A stretch of 64,000 nucleotides of DNA from Streptomyces sp. MUM 2J (GTDB lineage Bacteria > Actinomycetota > Actinomycetes > Streptomycetales > Streptomycetaceae). The notes under the pieces were generated by a model. That model had not been told where the DNA came from, did not search any database, and was given only the letters and a program-made list of their open reading frames with translations. The DNA lies in NCBI RefSeq assembly GCF_022414535.1, contig NZ_JADWYM010000016.1, positions 62,001-126,000 on the forward strand. The letters are read 5' to 3'. A program made the position numbers and the translations under genes. Below, piece by piece: positions 34,295-53,263 of the stretch (positions are counted from its first letter, which is position 1; each line of letters starts with the position of its first letter).

Positions 34295-35608
34295 TCAGGC
34301 CGTCGGCACGGGGACGGGCCGTTCCTCGTCGGCGAGGGAGAGGAGCGTGACACGGACCTCGTCGCGCAGCTCCGCCATGAACGCCGGGCTGAAGCAGGCC
34401 GTGTGGTGGGGGAACTCGACGGCCAGTCGCCCGTCGAAAGAGACCACGCAGGCCATCAGCGGGCTGCGGCCGGCCTGGGGGAAGTAGTGCTCGCGGGCGG
34501 GCACCAGCCGGACGTCGGTCATGCGCAGGCCGTCGGGGAGCCGTGGGCCGGGTACCACGCCCATGTTCGTGACGATGACCGTGCCCAACTGGAGGGTGGG
34601 GTGCCGGGGGACGTCCGGCATGATCCGCATCTCGTGGAAGTGCTCGCCCCGGTCGAGGAAGTCCCGTACCCCTTGTCCCACTTGACGGGCCAGCGCGACG
34701 GGGTCGCTGTCGCCGGCCACCTCCACCGCGCGGACGTGGGCGGTGACCGCGGCGACCATGACGTCCGGGGACAGCGCCGGCGTGAGGCGCGAGCGCAGGT
34801 CGACGGGTGACATGCAGCGCAGGACGCGGGGGCCGGTGCCGTCGAGGCGGCGCCGGGCCGCGATCAGGACGGCGGCGCCGACCAGGCCGTGCACGGACAG
34901 CCCGGCGGTACGGGCCGAGCGGCGCAGCCGACCGGTCTGTCCGGCGTCCAGGAGCAGGCGCTGGATCTCGATGCGCTGCTGCTCCCCCGTGGTGTCACCG
35001 GTGGCGGGGACGTCGTAGGCGAGGAGTTCCACCGGGCTGCCGGTCTCCTCGATACGGCGTTCGAGGTACCGCGTGACGTCCGCCGGGTCGGCGGGCGGAA
35101 GCAGGGTGCTGACGGGAGCGGGGAGGCTGGTGGCCGCCTCCGGGGCCGGGAGGCCGGCGGCCGGACGGCCTGCCCCGGCGGGGTCGGCGCACTCCCGGTA
35201 GCGGTCCCACACGGCGTTGAGCAGGGCGATCGCGCTGTGTCCGTCGGTGATGACGTGGTCGACGACGAGGACGAACAGGTGGCGTTCCCCACCGGGGGCG
35301 CTGACGAGGGTGGCCCGGGCCAGTGGGCCCCCCACCGGCAGCGGGTCGTTGAGTTCCTCCGCGTACTCCTCGTCCCCGCCGGTCCGGGCGCGCAGCCGCG
35401 GCCGTTCCCCCTCGGGCAGCAGCGCGAGGGCGTAACCGGTGCCCGCTGGGACGATCCTGGTCAGCAGGGTCGGCCGCTCGGCGGTGACGTTGTCGAACGC
35501 CGCCGCCAACGCGGCGGTGTCGACGGGCCCGTCCAGGGCGCACGACACCACGGCCCGGCTTCTCTGGGCGACGTACAGCCCTTCCACGGGACACAGCTCG
35601 CGTTGCAT
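34295..35608 (-). CDS. antB: Antimycin C8 acyltransferase AntB
   Basis: 437 residues from the ATG at 35608. It belongs to the condensation-domain/PapA-type acyltransferase superfamily: VVDHVITDGHSAIALLN near residue 125 holds the active-site H-x-x-x-D-G, and the C-terminal half has MSPVDLRSRLTP and VTNMGVVPGPRLP. In antimycin biosynthesis AntB esterifies the C8 hydroxyl of the dilactone with varied acyl-CoAs, giving the acyl diversity of the family. It is divergent from antC across a 1.06-kb control region. Confidence 0.93.
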   Translation of the reverse strand: MQRELCPVEGLYVAQRSRAVVSCALDGPVDTAALAAAFDNVTAERPTLLTRIVPAGTGYALALLPEGERPRLRARTGGDEEYAEELNDPLPVGGPLARATLVSAPGGERHLFVLVVDHVITDGHSAIALLNAVWDRYRECADPAGAGRPAAGLPAPEAATSLPAPVSTLLPPADPADVTRYLERRIEETGSPVELLAYDVPATGDTTGEQQRIEIQRLLLDAGQTGRLRRSARTAGLSVHGLVGAAVLIAARRRLDGTGPRVLRCMSPVDLRSRLTPALSPDVMVAAVTAHVRAVEVAGDSDPVALARQVGQGVRDFLDRGEHFHEMRIMPDVPRHPTLQLGTVIVTNMGVVPGPRLPDGLRMTDVRLVPAREHYFPQAGRSPLMACVVSFDGRLAVEFPHHTACFSPAFMAELRDEVRVTLLSLADEERPVPVPTA

Positions 35609-36668
35609 GCACACAGCCTTTCTCTCCGCCGGCTCACGCACCGGGCAGGATCACGCGGAGAATCTCCGCGCCTGCTTTCCGAATTCCCCGCGCACGCCGG
35701 ACGGGCATGTCATGAGACCGCCCCGATCGAAGCAAGCGCTTTTTCAGCACGGGAAACAGACGGACGGGCTCCTGGTGTCGCCAACCGGTGTACAGGGGAC
35801 CGACCATCGCCCAGGAAAGGGTTTTCTCGTCCTGGTCCGCGTTCCGTGCTGATTTCTGTCGCTGTCCGTGCCGGACACCGCGGCACCTGCCCAAGGAGCC
35901 GCCCGACCCACCTCTTCGCCCCTCCCGTTACGGCGTCACCCGAAGGGCGGCGCCCAGTCCCCCACGACCGGCGCGATGCCGGGCGGGCAGAGAGCCCGGC
36001 ACGGCCGCGACCGACTCGTCCGGCATGGCCGCCACCTCGGCACAGGTCCCCCGCCGAGGGGGGTCCGCCGCCTCCCCGCTCCCCGCATATTTCCACATCA
36101 CGACTAAGAACAGACGTATGAACAGGGCAAGTTGACTGATTCATGCCGTGGCAACGGCATACCGCACGGCGTGCCGCGGCACCGTCGCGGGCGCGAAGCA
36201 ACGGCCGGGTCGGACCCGGGCGGGAGGGCGGTACCCCGACGACCAGGGCGGCCGCTCCCGGCCACAGGTACCTCACGCCGGTGTCGCGTCACCGGCGCAC
36301 GCCCCCTTCGCGCCCTACGCGCGACCGCTTCCCACGGCCTGCCTCGCGTGGCAACAGCGCCTCGGCAGAGGATGTCTCAAATCAATTCCCGCCGCCGGTA
36401 ACCGCGGCCGGAGCAGAAACGGAGTATTTCCCCAACGTTTTCCCGGAGCTGTTCGGAGTGGCCCGGGACGCCCTTGACTGGCCCACTGCCGGTCATGCAG
36501 AGTGAGGCGGCGGATGATGATCGTTCATTCTGGCACTGTTTCTGCGCTCTGCCATACACCTCGACTTTCCCATCGAATGCACCGCATTGACGCTGCGTCC
36601 GCCATCCGGAACTCAGCCGGTACTTCCCGGTGAACCTGTGAAACCGCTCGCCATTGAGGGTTGGTGCC
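35609..36668. promoter_or_regulatory. antB-antC divergent control region
   Basis: 1060 bp without a credible gene. It separates the divergent antBA and antCDE operons and must carry both promoters. Two weak matches to the palindromic GGGAWWT-type sites of PAS-LuxR activators such as FscRI are visible: CTTTCCGAATTCCCCG at 35675-35690, close to antB, and GTATTTCCCCAAC at 36424-36436, on the antC side. These are by-eye candidates only. Confidence 0.4.
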
Positions 36669-45189
<8,521 letters not shown>

Positions 45190-45197
<8 letters not shown>

Positions 45198-48100
45198 CCA
45201 CCTGCCCCGGCCGCAGGAGGAGCCGCCCGCCGTTGCCGTGATCGGCATGGCGGCACGCTTCCCCGGCGCGGACGACGTCGACGCGTTCTGGGAGAACCTC
45301 GCCGCCGGCCGTGACTCGATACGGCCCGTCACCGACGAGGAGTTCCTCGCGGCGGGCGGTGACCCGCGCGACCTCGACGACCCGGGCCTGGTACGCGTGG
45401 CGTCGGTGGTCGAGGGCATCGACCGCTTCGACGCCGGCTTCTTCGGCTACAGCCCCGCCGAGGCGGCCGTCGTCGACCCGCAGCAGCGGCTGCTGCTGGA
45501 GACCTCCTACCACGCGCTGGAGGACGCGGGCTGCGTGCGCGAGGCCCGGGACGGGGTGACGGGCGTGTACGCGGGCGGCGCCGACAGCCGCTACTACCCG
45601 GCCCACATCCACCCGCGGTACGCCGGGCAGCCGGGCTCGGTGGACCTGGTGCACGCGGCGACCGCCAACTCGCTGGGCACGCTGGCCACCCGGATCTCCT
45701 ACGAGCTCGGTCTGACCGGGCCCGCCCTGTCCCTGCACACCGCCTGCTCGACGGCGCTGGTCGCACTGCACACCGCCTGCCAGGACCTCCTCGGCTTCGA
45801 GTGCGATCTCGCGCTGGCCGGTGCGGTCTCCCTCAACCCCTCCGCGTTCCTGGGCTACCGGCACGTGCCGGACGGCCCCTTCTCCCCCGACGGCCGCTGC
45901 AGGGCGTTCGCGGCCGACGCGGCCGGGACCTCCTCCGGCGACGGGGTCGGCGCCGTGGTGCTCAAACGCCTGGAGGACGCCCTCGCCGACGGGGACCGGA
46001 TCCGCGCGGTGATCCGGGGTTCCGCGGTCAACAACGACGGACGCCGCAAGGTCGGCTTCACCGCGCCCAGCGCGGCCGGGCAGACAGAGGTGATCCTCGC
46101 CGCGCAGGCCCAGGCCGATGTGGACGCGGACACCATCGGCCTGGTCGAGGCGCACGGCACCGCCACCCGTATCGGCGACCCGATCGAGGTGGCCGCGCTG
46201 ACCGAGGCGTTCCGGCAGAGCACCGACCGACGCGGGTTCTGCGCACTGGGCTCGGTCAAGACCAACATCGGTCACCTCGGCGCGGCGGCCGGAATCGCCG
46301 GGTTCGTCAAGGCCGCCCTCGCCCTGGAGCACCGGCGGATTCCGCCCAGCCTGCATTTCGGCGCGCCCAATCCGCTGATCGACTTCGCGTCGGGCCCGTT
46401 CCGGGTGCCGACCGCCCTGGAGGAGTGGCCCGCGCAGCGGCATCCCCGGCGTGCCTCGGTGAGTGCCTTCGGCGTCGGCGGCACCAACGCCCACGTCGTC
46501 CTGGAGGAGGCGCCGCCAACCCGCGAGACGCCGCGGCCGCCGGAGACTCCGCGGCGTCATGTCCTCCCGCTGTCCGCGCGGACGGCCGGAGCCCTGCGTG
46601 GCCAGGCCGAGGCCCTGGCCCGGCACCTGGAGCGCCGGCCGGGCACGCGCCTGGACGACGTCGCGCACTCCCTGCGCACCGAACGCCCCCCGATGCGCCA
46701 CCGGTCGGCGGTCGTCGCCACCACGCCGGCCGAGGCGGTCGCCGCGCTGCGCTCCCTGCAGCCGCTCCTCCCGCCGGTGCCCGACGAGCCGCCACGGGTG
46801 GCGTTCCTGCTGCCCGGTGGCGGCACCCAGTACGTCGGCATGGGTGCCGAGCTGTACCGCGATCACGACGTCTACCGCGACGCGGTGGACCACTGTGCGC
46901 GCGTGCTGCGGCCGGTGACCGACGGGGATCTGCGCACCGCGCTGTTCGACCGCGTCGAACCGGGCAGCACCGAGGCCTTCCTGGCGCTGGTGGTCACCGA
47001 GTACGCGCTGGCCCGCACCCTCATGGAGGCGGGGGTGCGCCCGGACATGTTCATCGGGCACTCGCTCGGCGAGTACACGGCAGCCTGCCTGGCCGGCGTG
47101 ATGGAACTCGACGAGATGCTGCCGGTGGTCGCGGAGCGCATCCGGCTCATCGCCGCCTGCGGCGGTGCCACGGTCGGTGTCGCCGCTCCGGCCGCCGACC
47201 TCGCACCGCTCCTCGGCCCGGATCTGTCGTTGAGCGCCGTGAACGGCCCGGCCGCCTGCACCGTCGCCGGGCGGGCCGACGCGGTGGACCGGCTGGAGGC
47301 CGAACTCACCCGCCGTGGTGTGCCGTTCAGGCGGCTGCGCATGCCGGCCGCCGCGCACTCCCACGTCCTCGACCCGATCCTGGACAGGTTCGCCGGTCAG
47401 CTGCGCACCCTGCGCCTGCGACCGCCGTCCATCCCGTACGTCACCAACGTCACCGGCACCTGGGTCGCCGGCGCCGATGCCACGGACGTCCGGCACTGGG
47501 TGGACCACACGCGGCGCACGGTCCGCTTCGCCGACGGCGTCGGCGCGCTGTGGGAGCGCGGCCGGCCGGTGCTCGTCGAGGTCGGACCGGGCGACAGCCT
47601 GACGAAGCTGGCCCGTGCCCGGCTGGCGGACCAGGACCCGGTGACGGTCACGACCATGCGGCACGCCAAGGCCGACGCGCCCGACGGCTTCGTGCTGGCC
47701 GGGGCTCTGGGCCGCCTGTGGGCCGCCGGGGTGGACGCGGCCCTGCCCCGGGACGCGGAGCCGGACCTTCGCCGGGTGAGGCTGCCCGGGTACGCCTTCG
47801 ACCGGCACCGGCACTGGATCGACGCGCCCGGAGCCCGCACCGGCCCGGGTGCGGGCTCCGATGCCGCGGAGAACCCCGGGGACCCCGGCGCCGAACGTCT
47901 GCCGCGCCCCCACCTGACCGTCGAGCACCGGGCACCGCTCACCCCGCGGGAACGCGCGGTCACCCTGCTGTGGGAGGAGACGCTCGGCATCGAGGGCATC
48001 GGCGTCGACGACAACTTCTTCGACCTGGGCGGCGATTCGATGCGTGCCGTGCTCCTGGCCGGCCGGCTCCGTTCGGCCGGCGTGCTGGACCTGCCGGCGG

Positions 48101-48975
48101 CGGCGCTCCTCGCCGCCCCGACGGTCGCCGGGCTGCTGGCGGGTGCCGGGGACCGGGGCGCGCCGCCCGATGCGCTGCGGCCCCTGCTGCCGCTGCGCGC
48201 CGAGGGTGACCGGACCCCGCTGTTCTGTGTCCATCCCGGGGCAGGGGTCGCCTGGCGCTACACCGGGCTGCTGCCCCATCTCGGCGCCGACCAGCCGCTG
48301 TTCGGCATCCAGGCGGACGGCCTCGACGGCAGCCGTCGGCCCGCGCCGGACGCACCGTCGATGGTGGCGTCGTACGTGGAGCTGGTCCGCGAGGCCCGAC
48401 CCGGCGGCCCCTACCGGCTGCTGGGCTGGTCCTACGGCGGATTCGTGGCGCACGCGATGGCCTGTGCCCTCCAGGAGCAGGGCGAGGAGGTCGAGTTGCT
48501 GGCCCTGCTCGACGCGCCGCAGCCCCAGGGCACGGTGCACGATCCGGCGCAGGCGGAACGCCAGGTGGCGGCGCTGCTCCAGCGGGTGGCGGGGCTGCCG
48601 GTCGACGACGCGTTAGACGTCGCCACCGTGTTGCGCGGGATCCCGGAGCAAAGCGGCGGGGCCCCGTCACCGGTGACCCGTGCCGAGGCCACGGCGATCG
48701 CCGGCGTCATGCGCAACAACCTCCGCATCGCACCGCAGTTCCGCCCCGGTGTCTTCCGCGGCGACGCGCTGTTCTTCAGCGCCGCCCAGGACGACGGCGC
48801 CGACGGCGGCGACCTCGCACTCGCGCCGGACAAGGCCGACGGCTGGCGGCCGTACGTCAGCGGCACGCTCACCGACCACTCCGTTCCCTGCGGCCACTAC
48901 GAGATGACCGAGCCGGAGCCCATGGCCGTGATCGGCGCGGAGCTGGCCAAGGCGCTCCGCCCCGTCTCGGAGTGA
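45190..48975 (+). CDS. antD: Antimycin polyketide synthase AntD (KS-AT-ACP-TE)
   Basis: 1261 residues. KS ~10-430: catalytic Cys in HTACSTAL, His in VEAHGTAT and KTNIGHLG. AT ~535-850: GHSLGEYT, with AAAH at the specificity position where malonyl ATs have HAFH and methylmalonyl ATs YASH, consistent with a roomy pocket for varied alkylmalonyl-CoA. ACP ~950 (LGGDSMRA). Thioesterase ~1000-1255 with GWSYGG. It adds one alkyl-substituted C2 unit to the lactyl-threonyl-aryl chain, and the TE closes the nine-membered dilactone through the threonine hydroxyl. The extender comes from AntE. Confidence 0.95.
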
Positions 48976-49052
48976 GCCTCGGTGCCGTTGCCCTCCTACC
49001 CGCCCTCGCACGGACCTCCCGCCTCCCCCACCGAACGCTCAGGAGAGCTGCC

Positions 49053-50276
49053 TTGTCCAAGGACCTGTACGAACTCGGCGACGCCCCCGAACTCGGCACG
49101 GCGCCCAAGCGGATGTACGCCTCCCTGATCCGGCGTGAGCGCTATGGCGAGCCGGTCGACGCCTTCCGGACCGAAGTGGTGGACGTACCGCCGGTGGGAC
49201 CGGGCCAGGTGCTGGTCAAGGTGATGGCGGCCGGCGTCAACTACAACAACGTCTGGGCCGCGCTGGGTTCGCCGCTGGACGTGATCGGGGCCCGGCAGAA
49301 GGCGGGCTCCACCGAGGACTTCCACATCGGCGGCTCCGACCTGTCCGGCATCGTGTGGGCGGTCGGGGAGGGCGCGCGGGGGGTCCGGCCCGGTGACGAG
49401 GTCGTGGCCCTCGCCTGCCGCTGGGACGAGTCCGCCGAGGACATCCGGCTGGGCGCCGACCCGGTGACCTCCTCGTCGCTGCGGGTGTGGGGCTACGAGG
49501 AGAACTACGGCTCGTTCGCCCAGTTCGCGGTCGTCGACGACTACATGTGCCACCCCAAGCCGGCACGGCTGTCCTGGGCCGCCGCGTCCTGCTACATGGC
49601 GACGGCGGCGACCGCCTACCGTCAGCTCTTCGGCTGGCACCCGCACACCGTCCGGCCGGGCGACCCCGTGCTGGTCTGGGGCGGTGCCGGCGGCCTCGGC
49701 AGCATCGCCATCCAGCTGGTGCGGCACGTCGGCGGGATTCCGGTGGCCGTCGTCTCCAGCGCGGAGCGCGGCGAGTTCTGCATGCGGCTGGGTGCCCAGG
49801 GGTACATCGACCGGCGCGAGTTCGACCACTGGGGACGGTTGCCCGACACCTCCGACGACAAGGCGATGAGCGCCTGGCTGTCGGGAGCACGCGCCTTCGG
49901 GCGCCGTTTCTGGGAGGTGCTCGGCGAGCGCCGGGCCCCGCGGATCGTGCTGGAGCACTCCGGGGCCGACACCGTTCCGACCTCGATCTACCTGTGCGAC
50001 AACGCGGGCATGGTCGTCATCTGCGGCGGCACGACCGGTTACAACGGCGATGTGGACCTGCGGTTCCTGTGGATGCGGCAGAAGCGGTTGCAGGGATCGC
50101 ACGTCGCCAGTCTGCGCGAGGCCCGTGAGGTGACCCGGCTGATCGACCAGGGCGCGATCGACCCGTGCCTGTCGCGGACGTTCGGCTTCGAGGAGATCGG
50201 GCTGGCCCACCAGCTCCTGCACGAGAACCGGCACCCGTCGGGCAACATGGCGGTACTGGTCAACGCGGGCGCGTGA
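49053..50276 (+). CDS. antE: Crotonyl-CoA carboxylase/reductase-type enzyme AntE
   Basis: 407 residues from a TTG at 49053 with AGGAGAG upstream; an earlier GTG frame has no ribosome site. Medium-chain reductase fold: VNYNNVWAAL and HIGGSDLSGIVWAVG in the catalytic part, LVWGGAGGLGSIAIQLV for NADPH, then VFEHSG-like IVLEHSGADTV and the C-terminal QKRLQGSHVAS. Such enzymes reductively carboxylate 2-enoyl-CoAs to alkylmalonyl-CoAs; in antimycin AntE supplies the variable C7 alkyl extender for AntD. Co-directional with antCD and followed by a bidirectional terminator. Confidence 0.93.
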   Translation: MSKDLYELGDAPELGTAPKRMYASLIRRERYGEPVDAFRTEVVDVPPVGPGQVLVKVMAAGVNYNNVWAALGSPLDVIGARQKAGSTEDFHIGGSDLSGIVWAVGEGARGVRPGDEVVALACRWDESAEDIRLGADPVTSSSLRVWGYEENYGSFAQFAVVDDYMCHPKPARLSWAAASCYMATAATAYRQLFGWHPHTVRPGDPVLVWGGAGGLGSIAIQLVRHVGGIPVAVVSSAERGEFCMRLGAQGYIDRREFDHWGRLPDTSDDKAMSAWLSGARAFGRRFWEVLGERRAPRIVLEHSGADTVPTSIYLCDNAGMVVICGGTTGYNGDVDLRFLWMRQKRLQGSHVASLREAREVTRLIDQGAIDPCLSRTFGFEEIGLAHQLLHENRHPSGNMAVLVNAGA

Positions 50277-50283
50277 CACGCCC

Positions 50284-50318
50284 GAGGGGCCCCGCGACGC
50301 CGTGTCGTGGGGCCCCTC
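50284..50318. terminator. Bidirectional terminator between antE and antF
   Basis: GAGGGGCCCCGCGAC (50284-50298) pairs with 50304-50318 over 15 bp with a single G-T wobble, loop GCCGT. It lies in the 51-bp gap between convergent antE and antF, as expected for a shared terminator. Confidence 0.85.
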
Positions 50319-50327
50319 TCCCTGCCG

Positions 50328-51812
50328 TCAGCCGCGGTCTCGAAGCAGCTTCTTGATGATCTTCCCGGCCGGGTTGCGGGGCACCTGCTCGATGAACTCG
50401 ATCCGCCGGGGCCGCTTGTAGGGGGCGAGGTTGCCCGCGAGGTGGGCGAGCAGCTCCCGCTCGCCGGTGCCGTCCTCGGCGACGACGTACGCCAGCGGGA
50501 TCTCGCCGTAGTCCTCGTCGGGGATGCCCACGACCGCCGCGTCCCGGACCGCCGGGTGGGCCAGCAGGACGCGCTCGACCTCGGAGGGGTAGACGTTCTG
50601 CCCCGCCCGGATGATCAGGTCCTTGCTGCGGTCGACCAGGTGGATGCGGCCGTCCCCGTCGACGAAGCCGAGGTCACCCGTGCGCGCCCAGCCGTCGAGG
50701 AACACCTCCCGGGTGGCGGCGGGATCGTCCCAGTAGCCCTGCATGAGACCGGGTCCGCGGACCACGATCTCCCCGATCTGCCCACGCGGCACCTCCCGGC
50801 CCGTCCGGTCGACGGCCCGCGCCGACATGCCCGGCACGACCCGCCCGCACGGGATGCGCTCGGTCACCTCCGCGGGCGCGGGGTGCTCGTCGGGGCCGAG
50901 GGTGACGAAGGGGCCGCCGACCTCCGTCATGCCGTACACCTGCCGGAAACCGCAGCCCAGGCGGGCCACGGCGGCGGCGTACACGTCCGGCGGCATCGGA
51001 GCGGCACCGTACAGGATCTCCCGCAGCGAGGCGAGGTCCGTGCTGTGGGACGCCTTCGCCTGGAGCATGAAGCGCAGCATCTGCGGCACCAGCCACATGT
51101 GCGTGGCCCGGTGCCGCTCGACCGCTGCGAGGGCCTTCTGGGGGGTGAAGCCCGGCATCAGGACGACGGTCGCGCCGGCCGCGAGATAGGTCAGGGAGAC
51201 GACCATGCTGCCGTGGTACAGGGGGCAGCAGTTGACCATCACCACATGGTCCTCGGGGCGGGCCACGGCCAGCCAGCCGAGGCCGATGGCGCGGAAGGAC
51301 CCCTCGTCGACGGTGACGCCCTTGGCCCGTCCGGTGGTCGCCGAGGTGTGCAGGATGGCGACGGGCTCGGTGTCGGGCAGGACGGGCAGCTCGGCCGGTG
51401 CGGCGACCGTACCGAGTGCGGCGAAGGCCGGCTTGTCGAGGGCGATGCGGATGCGGACGCAGCCCGGCAGCACGGGATGCCGGTCCAGGAGATCCGACTC
51501 GCCCAGGACCGCCACGGCACCGACCCGTTCGACGATCCCGGCCACCTCGGGCGCGGCGAGGCTGTGGTTCAACGGGACGAACAGGGCCCCGAGGCGGGCC
51601 AGCGCGAAATAGCTCTCCAGCACCTCGACGCGGTCCTGGGACAGGACGGCGACCCGGTCCCCGCGTTCGATGCCGAGGCCGGCCAGGCCCCGGGCGAGTT
51701 CGGCGGTACGGTCGGCGAACTCGGCCCAGGTGACGCTGCGGTGCTCGTCGACGAGGGCGACCCGGTCGGCGAAGCACTGGCGGTTGCGCTCCAGCAGCTG
51801 GGTCAGCCACAT
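50328..51812 (-). CDS. antF: Aryl acid-AMP ligase AntF (anthranilate loading)
   Basis: 494 residues, ATG at 51812 overlapping the antG stop. AMP-forming ligase: HTSATTGRAKG phosphate loop, YGMTEVGGP, WARTGDLGFVD, IIRAGQNVYPSEVER hinge and the catalytic Lys in NPAGKIIKK. In the antimycin pathway it activates anthranilate and loads it on the carrier AntG for the AntHIJKL oxygenase. It is a two-gene operon with antG, divergent from antH. Confidence 0.94.
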   Translation of the reverse strand: MWLTQLLERNRQCFADRVALVDEHRSVTWAEFADRTAELARGLAGLGIERGDRVAVLSQDRVEVLESYFALARLGALFVPLNHSLAAPEVAGIVERVGAVAVLGESDLLDRHPVLPGCVRIRIALDKPAFAALGTVAAPAELPVLPDTEPVAILHTSATTGRAKGVTVDEGSFRAIGLGWLAVARPEDHVVMVNCCPLYHGSMVVSLTYLAAGATVVLMPGFTPQKALAAVERHRATHMWLVPQMLRFMLQAKASHSTDLASLREILYGAAPMPPDVYAAAVARLGCGFRQVYGMTEVGGPFVTLGPDEHPAPAEVTERIPCGRVVPGMSARAVDRTGREVPRGQIGEIVVRGPGLMQGYWDDPAATREVFLDGWARTGDLGFVDGDGRIHLVDRSKDLIIRAGQNVYPSEVERVLLAHPAVRDAAVVGIPDEDYGEIPLAYVVAEDGTGERELLAHLAGNLAPYKRPRRIEFIEQVPRNPAGKIIKKLLRDRG

Positions 51813-52060
51813 CACGCGCCGCCCGAGGAGCCGGCGACGGCGCGGTCGGCCAGGAAGTTCTCGTAGTCCCCGATGGTGCGCAGCGTCTCCATGTCCGCGG
51901 CGGTGATCTCCACGCCCGTGCGCTGCTCGACGAGCAGCACCAGCCGCACCAGGTCCCCGGAGTCGATGCCGCTCGCGGCGAGGTCGACGTCGTCGCCGAG
52001 GGTGTCGGCGTACTCGCTGGTGCCCGTGAGTTCGACCAGCAGTTCCCGGATGGTGCTCAT
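51812..52060 (-). CDS. antG: Aryl carrier protein AntG
   Basis: 82 residues. The phosphopantetheine site is ASGIDSGDLVRLV: the Ser of DSG is unusual in being followed by Gly where most carriers have Leu or Met. AAAGGGG precedes the ATG at 52060. It holds anthranilate and then 3-aminosalicylate and 3-formamidosalicylate as thioesters and delivers the starter to the first C domain of AntC. Overlap with antF (TGATG) fits one-to-one partnership. Confidence 0.94.
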   Translation of the reverse strand: MSTIRELLVELTGTSEYADTLGDDVDLAASGIDSGDLVRLVLLVEQRTGVEITAADMETLRTIGDYENFLADRAVAGSSGGA

Positions 52061-52249
52061 GGTGTTCCCCTTTCGTCGGCGCCGCCGCGCGCGTCGCGTC
52101 CACTTCTCACCCGGAGAAGAGGGACCCGGGGGGCCTCGCTATCCCCGCCACCGCGGGTGACGTGTGTCACGCCGGCAGATGGAGACGTCCGGGATAGCGG
52201 GCGGGGTCCGCCGCCTCTTGTCTCAGTGAGGGCGACAGGCGAGGGAGTG
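52061..52249. promoter_or_regulatory. antGF / antHIJKLMNOP divergent promoter region
   Basis: 189 bp. The motif GGGATAGCG occurs once toward antH (52191-52199) and once, on the other strand, toward antG (within 52137-52146). An imperfect palindrome GTGACGTGTGTCAC lies between them (52157-52170). These two operons are the known targets of sigma-AntA, so the shared box is a good candidate for its promoter element. Exact -35/-10 assignment is inference. Confidence 0.55.
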
Positions 52250-53263
52250 ATGCACGTGATCGGCCAGGGCACAGCCACGGCGGAACCGGAGTCGGGTCCG
52301 CCGGGTGCCGACGACGAGCTGGCCCGCTTCGAGGCTCTGCTCGCGGCGGGCGAGACGATCGAACCCCGCGACTGGATGCCCGACGGCTACCGCCGGATGC
52401 TGCTCCGGCAGATCGCACAGCACGCCCACTCCGAGATCATCGGCATGCAGCCGGAAGGAGCCTGGCTGACCCGCGCGCCGTCGCTGCACCGCAAGTCGGT
52501 GCTGCTGGCGAAGGTCCAGGACGAGGCGGGCCACGGCCTGTACCTGTACGCCGCCGCCGAGACGCTCGGCGTGGACCGCGCGGAGCTGCTGGACGCACTG
52601 CACCGGGGACGGCAACGGTATGCCGCCACCTTCAACCACGCGGCGCTGACATGGGCCGACACCGGTGCCGTCGCCTGGCTGACGGACGGCGCGGCAGTGG
52701 TCAACCAGGCCCCGCTGTGCCAGACGTCGTACGGTCCCTACGGCCGCGCGATGCGCCGCGTCTGCCAGGAGGAGGCGTTCCACGTCCGCCAGGGCTACGA
52801 CCTGATGCGGGCCCAGTGCGAGGGCACGCCCGCCCAGCGGGAGATGGCTCAGGACGCGGTGAACCGCTGGTGGCTGCCCGCGGTGGCGCTGATGTTCGGC
52901 CCACCCGACACGGCCGCCTCGGGCGGGGGCATGGCGGCGGTCGGTGCGTCGGTCTCGCGCCAGGCCATCGCGTGGGGCATCAAGCGGCACACCAACGACG
53001 AACTGCGCCAGCGCTTCGTCGACCACTGCGTGCCGCAGGCCGAACGGCTGGGACTGACCCTGCCGGATCCGGGGATCCGCTGGAACGAGGAGCGCGGCCA
53101 CTACGACTTCGGGCCCATCGACTGGGAGACGTACCGGGAGGCGCTCGGCGACGACACGCACGTCGCCCGGCAGCGCCTCGCGCACCGGGTCGCCGCGCAC
53201 GAGGACGGCGCCTGGGTGCGCGAGGCGGCAGCCGCGTACGCGGCGCGGGAGGAGGCGCGGTGA
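52250..53263 (+). CDS. antH: Multicomponent oxygenase catalytic subunit AntH (PaaA-like)
   Basis: 337 residues, ATG at 52250 after GAGGGA (a GTG three bases earlier is possible). It is a diiron monooxygenase alpha subunit of the phenylacetyl-CoA epoxidase type; two E-x-x-H pairs (VQDEAGHG and QEEAFHV) supply iron ligands. In antimycin synthesis AntHIJKL acts on anthraniloyl-AntG, oxidising the ring with a carbonyl shift to give 3-aminosalicylate. It is the first gene of the antH-P operon, under the presumed sigma-AntA promoter. Confidence 0.94.
   Translation: MHVIGQGTATAEPESGPPGADDELARFEALLAAGETIEPRDWMPDGYRRMLLRQIAQHAHSEIIGMQPEGAWLTRAPSLHRKSVLLAKVQDEAGHGLYLYAAAETLGVDRAELLDALHRGRQRYAATFNHAALTWADTGAVAWLTDGAAVVNQAPLCQTSYGPYGRAMRRVCQEEAFHVRQGYDLMRAQCEGTPAQREMAQDAVNRWWLPAVALMFGPPDTAASGGGMAAVGASVSRQAIAWGIKRHTNDELRQRFVDHCVPQAERLGLTLPDPGIRWNEERGHYDFGPIDWETYREALGDDTHVARQRLAHRVAAHEDGAWVREAAAAYAAREEAR

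Noticed and set aside
36171..36182. GTGCCGCGGCAC palindrome as a fourth MITE remnant
   Set aside because: It matches only the outermost bases of the element ends; nothing else of the terminal repeat or interior is present nearby.
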